A stretch of 64,000 bases of DNA. It comes from Phallus indusiatus. Its lineage: Eukaryota; Basidiomycota; Agaricomycetes; Phallales; Phallaceae. Location of the stretch: assembly GCA_027605045.1 (NCBI GenBank), contig JAQFWX010000008.1:434001-498000 (forward strand), read 5' to 3'. Positions within the stretch are counted from its first letter, which is position 1; each line of letters opens with the position of its first letter. Under the pieces are notes generated by a model. That model was not told the origin of the DNA and ran no database searches. It saw nothing but the letters and a program-made list of their open reading frames with translations. The position numbers and the translations under genes are program-made. This document shows, piece by piece, positions 48,301 to 59,655 of this stretch.

Positions 48301-49101
48301 TTTCTTTGTTCGCCGATAGGTTGTAAGCGTTGAGGAAAGAAAACGATCGGAACCAGCTCATCTCTTGTCCACTGTGGTCGAGGGTGTCTTTTGAAGACGT
48401 GGAGAGTGTTAATTACCTTATACTTCGAAGGTCTGAAGCGTTGTGACTGAACGCGTCAACGATGAAGAAACAATGAACCATACCCAGGTTGAATGATCCC
48501 AAACCAGTCGAATAAAGTGAATAACAATAACGAGATATTGCGTCCAGCGTCCATTTCACAACGACATGTAGTCATACCGGGATACGAGATAATATGTAGT
48601 AATGTTCTTGACAGTTTCGTGTGATATTCCAAAGAATCTTGTGTGTCAGGAATGATTTGCGGGAATGGAAATTCAAGTTTTTCAATTTTGCTCGTATCGG
48701 CAAACGAAATATATGAATGATTAAAAAATTCAGCCAAGGGCGAAAGGTAGTCAAAGTATCGCTTTAAGGATATGCTAAGAATGGTGGAAAGTGTGTCGGT
48801 GCCGCTGAGTAGAGTCTAAATTCAAAATGAGAGTGGATGGCAGGGGCAACATTTAATTCACCTTCCAGTCTTCATGAATCACAAGATTTTTCACAAAAGT
48901 TCCCATGTACGTCTGATAATTATACAACACTCGTTCGATGGCTTCTGACGTCCATCTCGGATAGTCTTCATATGTAGGAAAATTTGAGTACGCTCTCCAA
49001 AATGGAGAAAGGTGGTAGCTCCTGATTGAAGTCTTTAGGTCTAATCTAAAGTGCAGAGCCACTACTCACCTTCCATATGCTGGTATTATGGAGTTGACCA
49101 T
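45322..49101 (-). CDS. Large unrecognised protein with an internal domain duplication and a repeat tail
   Basis: No family is recognised. About ten exons join without a stop through 45322, giving roughly 1100 residues. Landmarks in order are MVNSIIPAYGRSYHLSPFWR, SPLAEFFNHSYISFADTSKI, TRDELVPIVFFPQRLQPIGE, LFDRTVADWKERR..LPEWLFIHGLVYDALQI, HLINWQLRFEQ..LPPWFMLFGIIYDAKEVNI, an acidic tail with 18-base repeats, and the end LVDAPDINSERFRKGFIMEK. The two LP-x-W..hG-h-hYD segments look like an ancient internal repeat. Upstream of ATG 49101 the same frame stays open for about 15 codons. A coding-looking frame further up (ELLFERVKPRFTGLRRTYAG, about 49165-49235) is offset by one base, so the true N-terminus may be longer or frameshifted. 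Confidence 0.6.
45850..46115 (-). repeat. 18-base coding minisatellite (about 14 units)
   Basis: Near-perfect units of ttcctcatttataccacc (plus strand) encode repeats of Gly-Gly-Ile-Asn-Glu-Glu in the tail of the unrecognised protein. Length is a multiple of three throughout, so the frame is kept. Degenerate flanking units (AGDGIYAEDD, EEGHIGVNDG) mark the edges. Confidence 0.95.
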
Positions 49102-49436
49102 CCGAGAGTCCCAGATCAGTCCCAGCTTATGAAGTCCAGCTTTAGATTCGAATTGGATGTTAATTCAAGATTCCCCGCATAGGTTCGTCGCAAGCCGGTG
49201 AACCTCGGCTTTACACGTTCAAAGAGCAACTCGGGAACGATGTCACAGTGTCCGATTGCGCCTCAATGTCAATTCTGAAAAGCGGTTTGGTATTTCCCTT
49301 TAGGGAAAGCTAGTACTGCGATTACACATGTAACGTACAATAGCCATATTGTTTAAGCCCAGGCTTAAGATTCGCTTTTTCTTCATCATGCCTCCACGGC
49401 ACGTACCTGGAATCGCTGTCCAAAGACCAATAGTAA

Positions 49437-49765
49437 ATATGGTGGTACGTTCATGATGGCCAAGGGGCAGTCGACTTAACTTAACCCCCGGATATTACAG
49501 CTTTCTTGTATTTCCCCAAACTATATGATACAATACATTACCAGCTGTGCAAAATCGGTCGTTATCGCTTCAGCTTTACATTTGTCTTTTGGTTTTCTCT
49601 TCTATTATCTCGCTCGACCACTTGAAATAGTTGCAGCGATACCGAGTATCGACTTCTTCTCTCAGTCGTTCTGCCCTGCCTTTGTCGTAACCTGGCCCTA
49701 CAGGCCTAACAAAAATTTAGATAAACAATCAAAAGGAGGATGTGAACATTTCGCACCGTGAACAG
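49437..49765 (-). repeat. Inverted duplicate arm 2: APN2 3' end fragment
   Basis: This is the reverse-complement copy of 42877-43225, holding the last APN2 intron, last exon and downstream bases. It has changed (for example within the finger-coding part) and has no APN2 body next to it, so it is a non-functional fragment. Confidence 0.85.
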
Positions 49766-49987
49766 CGTTTTCTCTTTCTTGCTTACATTTTCTCTTCCTA
49801 AAATCTTTTCATATCCCCCAATTCTGTTTTCCAAGCGCAGACTATCCCGTTATTGAGCTCTATAAAGATGTTTATAATAATTCATTCTAAATGCAGCCGG
49901 ACAAATTGTTTCTAAATTACATGTAGATGTGCTGATGAAATATCCATAATTACACGTCCATGGGTGCAAAGAAACCATCTCACGTTC

Positions 49988-52870
49988 CTAGAACTGATCC
50001 GGTCCTTCGCTTAATCCTCTGGTCGAAGGTGGAAACGCGCGCTGTGCAGTAGTACTGGAAAAGTGACCTGCATTTCCCAGTGCCGCAGAGTCCGGAGATT
50101 TCGGGTCTCGAATGGGAGAACGGAAAGCTTGGGCATGCCGCAATTGCACGGGGCTGTCCTGTCGATGTAAAATAACAGGTTGTAAAGGTTTTGAATAAGT
50201 TATTTCGAGTTCTTCGAGAATTGTTTTCAGATGGCGCATGAATGCCGTTCGGCGTGTCCATCTACCTCCCCAGTCTTGCCAGTTGGATTTGTCTGTGTTT
50301 GATAGATGAATGTATGACGATAAAAGCACGAGATTTTTAAGGACATACGTTGGATGTTTATATCTAGGTAGATGGCGTTTTGATAGTCCATTTTGTTGAT
50401 ATTGATAGTCAAATCCGACCACTCTCGGCTGTTTGCGTTCATATATGCCTTAAGACGTATCTGTAAAGCAAGTCAGGAGGTTTTGGCAAGGAAGAAAGAA
50501 AGTACACACTTTAAGCTCTTCAACAGCCTATATTGAAAAGATTAGAAAAATCGTGGAACTATCGCAAAAGTCACGTACCTCTAAAGGTGTCTTATAATCG
50601 ACCATAATCGAGGTAGTTTCCCACCTGACGGAAGTTAGGTTCGTAAAGATTGCAGACTAGGGAAACTTACATAGAACTACTACGCCGGAGATTATAAATC
50701 AACTTGTTGCTGTTGAAAAAAAAAAGATTAATGAATTCCTGAAAACACGATAGACATGACCTCAAGTTACCTGGCTAGAAGGGTGTTGGGTGCTATAATC
50801 TCTTGCCCATCGACACGTCTGAATGTGGTTGAAAACAGTCCAAATTCGCTGACAGTCAAGACCTGACGACCAATGAATAAGCATTCAGTCAGCTAACAAG
50901 TATTACAGGAATGACAAACCTGATCGTCAATCATGATCAAGTCCCCTATATCGAAGACGTGCGTCGAAAAGATAAAAATGAGCTGAACGGAAATAAGATA
51001 TACGTTTTTGTTGATTAATCGATTTTTGAATTGCATACAGAGTTGAATAAATTTTGGGCGGAATTTCCGAAGATAAAAGAAAATCCCAAGACGATCGTTG
51101 CTAGAGGAACCAGCGAGGATAACGTGTTGGCTCGATCGAAAATGAGTAGCGCGGCGAATATCAAGACGACTAGCCCGATAGCGATGAGAACCCCATCCAA
51201 CTTTGCAACTATATTACCGACATCCTAGAAAAGTCTTGAAAAGTTGTGGCTAAAGAAGATGAGGTTGCATTGTACCTTTAAACTGGACGCTAAAGCCTTC
51301 CGTTCGCGGTATATTCTTTGTACGGATTCGCGCATTTCTCGCCGCGAGATATCACCGTTTCCATCCCGGTCAATTAAATGAAACGCAATTTCCTTCACGG
51401 AAATGAGTTGTGATCAACGTAGCGTAGACCGACAACTTACGGCTTCTTCGCGAGAGGGAAAGTAAGGGTAAAAATCTAAGAATCGCGATGAGATATAGCA
51501 TATATGTCATATAAAGAAAAACAATCAGATACCGGACATAACGAGATTTCGTGGCGGATAAGCATCAGACAACGCCGCAAACACCTTCCTAGCCAGAAGA
51601 CGCGCCGAATGAGTGGATCCCATGCCCCTCTTGTGGTAATTAAGATCTTTGACTGTAAAGGCACTGATCGCTTCTCCGACTTGATCAAGTAGCATGCTTG
51701 CAATTGCTCTACGCTTCTTTCTCGAGTGCTTAACCCCCTTCGTACCAACATCTATGACAGTATCGGGTGAGTGAGGACCCGAGGAAGGTTGTTTTTGTTG
51801 CTGTTGTTGCAGATGGCTCGGAAGTTCATTAAGAGCTTCATAAGACTGGTCTCGAGAAACGGTAGCTGAAGTGGTCTTGGGAGTCTTCCGACGTCCAAAA
51901 ACGGGTGTTCTTCTGCCGGTTGGTGATTGAGCAGATGAAAGTTTATCCAAAGCTTTCAAAGCGAACTTGTTTTCCAAGATACGGTCCTAGGCACGGTGCT
52001 ATTTAACTAGGGATGGAGGAAGCTACTTTGCGAGAGAGGCTTACTGTGAGTGCTTTCTTGTGAAACTGTATGGCGACAAAATGAAGAAAACATTTTTCGA
52101 TGAGGAGAATCATAGTTGCAATGAATAAGGTCTAAACCGTTATCGTGTTTAACGTGAATTAAAGGTATGAGGTTAACATGTCAAACTCACGGCTACGACT
52201 CGGTTGACTATAATCCAGTAGGATCCCGGAGGATGTAATATAGCTCGCGTTAAAGACAGAGCAATCCATAGCGTGGCCGAATATAAAGCAAGCTTCAGCC
52301 AGCCCACTACTGCTAGTATTATCTGTAATAGTTCGTTGAGTAACTTGCAGTTTGGGTGCAAAAAAAAAAGATATATGCCTCTAGCTCGATGGTCAGACGG
52401 TCTCGAGGTTTACCAAGAAGGGTCAGATAGACGTAGATAATCAATCGGGGTAGGGTATCGACCAGAAGTGATAGGCCAACCATACATGACCAAGAAACAG
52501 TCAACCAGATAGACCACGCCCTTACATGCGGAAAAGCGGGTAGATTGGAAAACGATAGCTTGAAAACAATGTATGGGGTAATTAAAATGCCTGACACTAC
52601 GGTCGCGACTAACAGTATTCGAACTGGTCGATAAAGTCGCATGAACGATAGGTATAGCCAACGACCTCGTTTAGCCCGTGGATCGTCGTATATTTTGACT
52701 TCACCGGCCTCTTTGGCAGCATCTTCCCAAAATTCGTCGCTCGAGTTTGCAGAGCTGTCGCTGGAAGACGACCTGGCCTGTGCGTCGTCATGATATTCGG
52801 GTGGTATCGGTGGGGTCTCGGAATCGTCGTGGAGAGTGGCAGAGGCTGTCTTGGACCTGATGTGTGGCAT
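49988..52870 (-). CDS. MscS-type mechanosensitive channel with EF-hand (fungal Msy-like)
   Basis: A membrane channel opened by tension; fission-yeast relatives sit in internal membranes and shape calcium signals. The N-terminus MPHIRSKTASATLHDD is hydrophilic. Several membrane helices follow (ILLVATVVSGILITPYIVFK, SIWLTVSWSCMVGLSLLVDT, AVVGWLKLALYSATLWIALS). Then come a Gln/Ser-rich loop, an EF-hand loop (DRDGNGDISRRE), two more helices (GVLIAIGLVVLIFAALLIFD, LATIVLGFSFIFGNSAQNLF) and the MscS beta domain (FDIGDLIMIDDQVLTVSEFG, IIAPNTLLASNKLIYNLRRS). The long C-terminal tail ends RGLSEGPDQF. Many short introns; no break seen. Confidence 0.92.
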
Positions 52871-53563
52871 GAATGAGGCTACCTATTCAATCGCGGCCTG
52901 ACAGCGACGACGACGGAGGCGGCGAGGGGATAGTGACAAGAAATACCATTTATAAGAGAGAAAAAAAGAGGGAGGTGTAATTAAAGACAACAGAATATTC
53001 GATCATGGGAAAGTGACCCCGCAGCGTGGCGCTCCAGCGAAGTGTTTATTAATAAACAGATTGCATCCATTCCAACAGAGACCAGAGACCAATAGTCTTT
53101 GGTGGAGCAGAATAACATGTTAACGATCATTCTTCCCAGGTTCTGAATCCACACAGTAAGCGTTGGGGTGAGTGGAGCGTTCTATGAATGACAACATGGC
53201 GACAGAGTAAAAATTGTAATTGAATAGGTAACGACGGAAAAAATGGCGGTATGAGCCGCGTGTATAATAATAAACAAAAACAACACTCACCGATGTATAC
53301 ACAATACTTGCTCATCATTGCTCACTCATGGGATGATCATAGAATTAGGATCCAAGTTCACATAATGGCTGAGGAAGTTGAATCATGTCAATCACTGCTT
53401 CGGCACGGCACTCGCCGAAAGTAGCAAGCATTGCCGCCGGAAGAGTTCGCTAGCATTTGCTGCTGCCAGTGCCAAGCGCAGTTCTTGTTTACAATATCCA
53501 TGCTCTCCAAGTCACTTTCCTGAAACGACTTTCATTTTATAAACACTCTAGCTCTCTTGTGAC
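52871..53563. promoter_or_regulatory. Divergent promoter region between channel gene and unknown gene
   Basis: About 690 bases between two start codons on opposite strands. No gene or clear motif is recognised. Confidence 0.5.
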
Positions 53564-55651
53564 ATGGCTTTGGATCAGAATCTATTCACTCTCAAGCTCG
53601 AACCAAGCAAGTCCTCGCCTGATGGCATTGACCTCGTGGAGCCTTCAGGAGTTGTTCACTACAGAAAAGTATGGGTCCCAAATAACAAGGAGGCCTACTG
53701 TTTTTCTGTCTGCGGTAATTGTCTCGGTTTAACTCATGAATATTCACACACTCAATTTCTGTCAGATCCCCTCTCCGAGTCTGTTTTGGCTACTGTTACG
53801 GCACCCTCAGCTACCAGCAAGCAAAAGCTAATCGAATTGCACAATCCGTCGGTTTCAATACATCTCAACTATACTGGTTTATTGTAAATACTGTCTTTGA
53901 ATTACTCTTCTCCATTGCCGCCTCCTAATGACGCGACAGATCTTTCAAATGGACTTTCACCTGGGAAGGGTGCGTCAATGTTTTCCCTATCTCTCAAAAA
54001 AGGCCCACCGATTCAAATAGCGTTTAGGAATCAATTTGACTGGAAGAGGGAGGAGTGTTACATGATTCGAAAACCGGATCCACCTGTCTTAATTGCTGTT
54101 ACGAAGGAGCCTCCCGGCAAGATCAAGACATCAACAGTCCAAATTTTGGATTATAATATCCAAAGGTGAGTCCACTTTCCCGAAATTACATTTGTATATT
54201 TTTTAATCGTCCATTAATTAGATTCGACATTCAAGATCGAAAAGGTAATGAATGTCAGTCAGAATATACGATTCGAATGCTTGACATCTTTTATCAGGAT
54301 TAGAAATTGCAATTCTAACGGCCTTATTAACATTCCCTGATTATTCGGAGCAATTGAAAACTAAACCGCAAGGGGGTGCTACGCCGCTTCCCCAGTCACA
54401 GTCAGCGCAGCCATTGTCTCGTCCACAGCCTTCACTGCCCTCAGGACCACCGCCACCGCCACCTCCGAAGCCTGATGGATGGATTGGAGATAAAATAGCT
54501 ATATTACAAGCCGAAGAACAGGTATGACATTACTTAATGTGTACTGATCTGTCTCTTATCTCTCTCTTTGTTTTTAGCGAGATATCAATGAGGTTGTGGT
54601 AGGGGATGTGGGCACCGTGGACGATTACGTCAAGCACTGCGTCTCTTTGCTTAGCGTGAGTTGCGTTATAATTTCAAGTCCTTCCTACACATTCATTTTG
54701 CATAACAGGATGAAACACTTCTCTATATCACTCTTCGTTCCCAGGGCACCGTGAATGTGTCCAAAGTTGTTCAAGTCGCAGAAGCCACTAAGCGATCATG
54801 GTATAAGACTAGCGGATATGATGAAGAACTCCATCAATATGTCAATCCATCGTTTGACGATCCCGAACTGGCACCCAAAAAAGGCCGCCGAGTAATAAAT
54901 TTGGATGATCCGCCAATAAACAGCGCCCCTTCCCAATCAATCACGCCATACACACCACCCAATTCTTTAGCTATCCATCTTAGCAAAATATCGATGCCGG
55001 AATTAGAACCAAAGGCAACGAGCAGGAACCCGAGGCTTGTTGTTCGGGAACCTTCTCCGACGAGAAAACATGACAAAGAGAAACATGAGCGCCACGGACA
55101 TCATAAAAGCCATAAGCATCATGCGTCAGAATTAAACATCGGGAGTGCGAAGATGACCGGTCTCGACACAAAAGGAAGATCACATCATTCTCATGCATCT
55201 CAAGGTTTGATTCCCTTTTTTTTTAATTTGGAAGTATCGGGGTGAAAGAATCTTATAATTTGTTCACCCATCAGATCTTACTTTGTTACGCTCGTCGTCT
55301 ACTCTAAGTCCGAATTCCTATACCAGCAAGCTTTCACCAATTGCTTCAGAACCGTCATCATCATCGCATCGTCCTAATTTGAAGATCTCGCCTTCGTTGA
55401 ATGGCTTAAAGGCGTCAAGCACACGAAAACATTCTCCACGGCCTTTGCCTGTCTCGTAAGTGCCATTCATCTGACCCCCAAATTTTAGTATCTCATGTTT
55501 TGTCAGACCCGCCTCTGCATCTGTCTCATCCGCAGTCAGTTCACCTGGTGGACCATCGACTCATTATCGCACTGTATACCCGGAAAGGAGCTTGCCATCA
55601 CCAGCGCCAGCTCAGGCCCCTTCACGGGGTAGTTTTTGGAAAAGACGCTAA
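53564..55651 (+). CDS. Unrecognised Pro/Ser/His-rich protein with a folded N-terminal domain
   Basis: It starts MALDQNLFTLKLEPSKSSPD at 53564. The first 230 residues look folded (VHYRKVWVPNNKEAYCFSVC, IQIAFRNQFDWKREECYMIR, FDIQDRKGLEIAILTALLTF), after which the chain becomes disordered. A Pro run (SGPPPPPPPKPDGWIGDK) follows, then VVGDVGTVDDYVKHCVSLLS and TLLYITLRSQGTVNVSKVVQ. A His/Lys tract (DKEKHERHGHHKSHKHHASE) precedes a Ser/Pro tail ending SRGSFWKRR. At least five short introns were placed by frame. No family is assigned; proteins of this layout are common in basidiomycetes without known role. Confidence 0.7.
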
Positions 55652-55813
55652 CGCCTTTTCTAGTCCATGCGTTTGTACTCTCCATATGTCATCTCATACC
55701 ATATTTATTCTGTGTTACCAAAAGAGCAATACATATCATTATAACCCGTTTAAAAATGCACTATAGATACAGTAACTTCGGAGAAAAATGAAAAAGTGAA
55801 GGAAGCGTCGCTT

Positions 55814-57010
55814 TCATCGCCCTCTGTGAGCAATTGCGTCCAGAATTGTGGCTTTACCTCGTAGGATTGCTGAGAGCTGACTTTGTGGGCCTTCTGTGCG
55901 CCCTTCTTGTCTTCGTTTCTCTTCCTCTTCCCAGCTAAGGGTGTTATCGCCAAGAGAGAGGCGTAATGCTGCAGCTGAACGATACGGCAATACTGCAGGT
56001 GCAACGGTAAATAGGGTATCAAATGAAGCGACAGATAAAGATTTGGGTCCATGCGAAGATGTTGTTTGAATAGACGAGACAGTTCTTGAGGTGGATGTTA
56101 AGGAAATAGCGTGGGTGACTAAATGCTTCAATTTCGCCTGAGAAGATTCAATGGATTAATGGAAATAAATGCAGAGAATAAGCAAAGACTTACTTCGAGA
56201 GCTAAAAGGATAAGTTGGGGTACGGTGCTGCCTTGAGAAAGAGCCAAGTTATTCTGTGAAGCAATAAAAGCCACTCTTTCTGAGATATTCTGTTCTGTTA
56301 TGCTGCGAGTGATGGAACATAGTGGTCGAGTATTGCGTAATCCGGTGGGATCTTTCCATGCTTTTTTTCAACACCATGCGACAACAATACTTTAAGAGAC
56401 AAAGAACATACCTTTGTTTTCTGAGATTAAGCTAACGGCTCGGCCGGCAAGGATTTCGTCTCGCTCTGACCGAGGTCTCAGGGATATGGATGCAGACAAT
56501 GCATCCAGAGTTTTGATTCTTTCTCGTTCTTTCTTGTTCATTCCAATAATCCATGACTTTAAGTGGCTTTCACGGCTAGAGCCACTACGCTTCCTGTGAG
56601 GTTTTGGGTCCGGAGGGGGAGAAGGCGGCTTGACGATGGCAGCATTAGATAACAGCGCAATAATCAAAGCGTTATGCAGCTGTGCTAATCATTTATTTAA
56701 GATATATATTTAGCGAACAATGCGTGATGACGACAGCATTACCTATGTCGGGCGTATTGATGTGTTCTCGGATGGTTTCGTCGAATTCCGAACGGGGTAT
56801 CTCTCCGTTGAGATATAAAGAAAGTGCATTCCAGTAATGTCGTCTATTTGGCCCGAGTGCATTGGCAAGTTTAGCCCGGATGATAGATGGATTCAGTGTC
56901 TCCATCCAAAGCAGGGTGGAAGAGCAGGATGAGGACGGAAGCAAATTACATATACGCGTCAACAAGGACCCATAATATCGACACGCGGCCGCAATCTCCA
57001 TTCTGTCCAT
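55814..57010 (-). CDS. HFI1: SAGA complex subunit Hfi1/Ada1 (SAGA-Tad1 domain)
   Basis: This structural, histone-fold-bearing subunit of the SAGA coactivator acts in the nucleus. It starts MDRMEIAAACRYYGSLLTRI. The Tad1 signature IIRAKLANALGPNRRHYWNA and LYLNGEIPRSEFDETIREHI are near the N-terminus. Next come a Pro/Lys linker (PPSPPPDPKPHRKRSG), a helix-rich central part and a C-terminal region LWxx-like ending AILRGKATILDAIAHRGR. Three short introns were placed by frame. Its start codon is only 3 bases from that of the methyltransferase on the other strand. A second in-frame ATG four codons in would widen this only slightly. Confidence 0.85.
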
Positions 57011-57013
57011 TCT
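57011..57013. promoter_or_regulatory. Three-base gap between two divergent start codons
   Basis: The ATG of HFI1 ends the minus-strand reading at 57010 and the ATG of the methyltransferase begins at 57014. Both transcripts must therefore start inside each other's coding region, or one start codon is misassigned. Confidence 0.75.
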
Positions 57014-59438
57014 ATGTCAGATCAAGATAGTAATTCGGACAGAGACGATTTCATATATGAAGATTCTACATCTGAGGTTGAAGAGTGGGACGAGGATATT
57101 CACTGGGCTGTGCGCGACGTAGATGGAGAATATCAGCCTCCTCGAGGACCCCGTTAGTAAGTACCCAAAATGATTTATTGATATGTTTAGAACGTCGTTA
57201 AACACTTTTAGTTTGAAGGTGAATCACCGTTATCCGCTAATTAATTTGTATAATCTTATCGATGCCAGTTTGATTGGGAACAATGGAAGCGTGTTGATGA
57301 TACTAGCCATACGTGGGAGCGTGAAGGAGGTGTTGCGACTCAGGATGCTCCACGCACTATCAGACAATTCGACAGCAAGCGTGCTCGGGAAGAGTCTATT
57401 AGTGCCAAAGATCCACTGGTGATTCCTTATTCAGCTCGTCGGATTCCTGCCAGTGCAGATGACGAAAACGAAGGAGACTCCGAGCATAACAACAACAAAA
57501 CCGTCGTTGGGCCTAAATCTAAGAAGAGAAGATTTGCTTATTTGTTTACTGAGATTCCACAACAGGCTAACGAGTTATTCGTGGACGCAAAGTTAAAACA
57601 AATAGATCGACGGCCGAGTGCTTATTCAGAGGCTTTACCGTTAGCTGAAAATCTGCTTGCCAGACTGAGACAGGCGAGGCAACGCCAGTTTGACGATCTG
57701 GGTATTGATATTAACATTGCGTTTGTTGACAACCTTTTGGGCTTCGGTCGTGCGGCCCTTCCTTCTGAAGCCAATCGCGTCCGAGTCAAAACCCAGAAAA
57801 ACATGCAGGAACGCATGTCCAACCTCAAAATCAAAGAGACAACATTGGTAAGCCTAGCGCAAAAATCCGAAAATGAAAACTACATTTCATGTGCAGCCCT
57901 CACAAAAAAATGTTCCACCTATTCCGCCTTCACCCCCACTCTTGCCTTCACCTTCACCTCCACCTCCACCTCCGCCCGCGCCTCCAGCTGTCGCAAGGCG
58001 TTCAATCTCGATCCCGAGAGCATCCACTTCTACTACGGTCATTACCTCTATAAGGCCCTCTCAGTCCACTATAGTCATGACTCCCCAGCCCCTATATAGT
58101 ACCCTCCGTGCGATACTTCAGAGCACATGGGCGAGAATTGTTCAGCGGGCCCACGCGGCACCAATAACCTTGGCAAATGAAGTAAATGAAGAAGAAATAC
58201 CACCCATCAGCATCAATACATTTCAGTATTTAGAAACAGCATACATATAGTGCGTATCGCTATTTCAGTTCTGTAACAAACTTTCCAATTGAAGATTGAA
58301 TGAATTCAGTAGCGATGGTATTCCCCGACCCGATCCTAATTTCCTTCACTCCTGCGATTGTCCGGCTGGAGCTTGTGAACCAAATACATGCGCTTGTCAG
58401 GAAGATTCAATGATATTCGATAACGACGATAACAAGAGATTCATGTATAATTCCAAGGTAAAGTATACTTATCATATTTTTTTGGATACATTGCTCATTT
58501 TTGCCGTAGGGGTTATTTATGTTTGATCTCAATGTGAGCAGTTACGTTTTCGAATGCAACGAGGTTCGTTAAACATATTTCTATTATGGGTTTTCCGGTG
58601 TTTAATACTCTACCCATTAGAAATGCTCATGCGGCCCCAGCTGTCCTTCTCGTGTCGCGCAAAAACCCCGAAAAATTCCTATTGAAGTATTTCGTACTGT
58701 CGAATGTGGATGGGGTGTACGGTCACCGGTGGATATACCCAAGGGAACCGTTCTGGGATTATATACAGGGTATGTTCATATTTCAAAGCAAGAATGCTCA
58801 TTGAATTTCCTATTATAATAAGGACATTACTGTGAGTCCGTAATACCAGCACCTTATATGGGTATGAATATATTGCGGGTCATAGCAAACGGAGAACTGC
58901 ACGGAATATTCCCGCCGAAGATGCTAGATATCTTTGTGACCTGGATTTTCATGACGATGTCCGTGGAAGCGACGAAGGATACACAGTCAATGCAAACACT
59001 TCTGGTAAATTTATCTTTCATATTCAAGTTGTGGGGAAATTTTCGTTGATTTACGTTTTTACTTGTCAGGTAATTGGACTAGATTTGTGAAGTACGTGCA
59101 TAAAATTATTAGGATGGATGTAAGACGGTTATTTACCATCGTCGTTCGACAGTCATTCTTGCGATCCACTATGCAAGTTATATGCCGTTATATACGATTC
59201 TGTCCCAGAGGTAAACATTGATTTAACCTGTTTTCGATTGTCAAATTTCTTTTTTTAGATTCATCAACCAAAACTCGCCCTTGTTGCCAAAAAACACATA
59301 TTAGCGTTCACTCAGATAACCCTTGACTACAATCCTACATACAATAGAAGAGGAAAGGGCAAACAGAAAGTAACAGACGACTCATTAGAGTGCCACTGTG
59401 GATCTGATGACTGCAGGGGTTATATCTACGTATCCTAA
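57014..59438 (+). CDS. Clr4/SUV39-type histone H3K9 methyltransferase
   Basis: This nuclear enzyme writes heterochromatic H3K9 methylation. It begins MSDQDSNSDRDDFIYEDSTS. A chromodomain-like segment (HWAVRDVDGEY..RYLKFDWEQWKRVDDTSHTWE) is completed by a 7-base micro-exon at 57212-57218. A basic linker and a Pro-rich insert (LLPSPSPPPPPPPAPP, about 57935-57985) follow. The pre-SET Cys cluster is SCDCPAGACEPNTCACQ and ECNEKCSCGPSCPSRV. SET motifs are ECGWGVRSPVDIPKGTVLG, SGNWTRFVNHSCDPLCKL and TLDYNP, with the post-SET CHCGSDDCRGYIYVS at the end. NHSCDP is formed only after splicing. All catalytic motifs are intact. Confidence 0.9.
57212..57218 (+). other. 7-base micro-exon TTTGAAG in the H3K9 methyltransferase gene
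   Basis: It is bounded by introns 57157-57211 (55 bases, GTAAGT..TTAG) and 57219-57268 (50 bases, GTGAAT..CCAG). Codons CGT TAT TTG AAG TTT GAT join the chromodomain strand RYLKFDWEQW. Without it the frame is lost. Confidence 0.8.
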
Positions 59439-59655
59439 ATACAAATACCAAGTCGTCTACAATCGTCTACAACATCTGTTTTTTTAGAAAAAAAAAAAAC
59501 CCTTTATACGGTACATTTCATAATAATTTAGTCAAGAATATTAAAAGAAAGAAAGATTTTCGTAATCGACCGCAATAACTGCAGTTGTTTTTATAGACGC
59601 TCATACGAGAGCCTCTGCCGAGTTCACGGAACGCGTCCGTCAGACTTTCAGTCCC

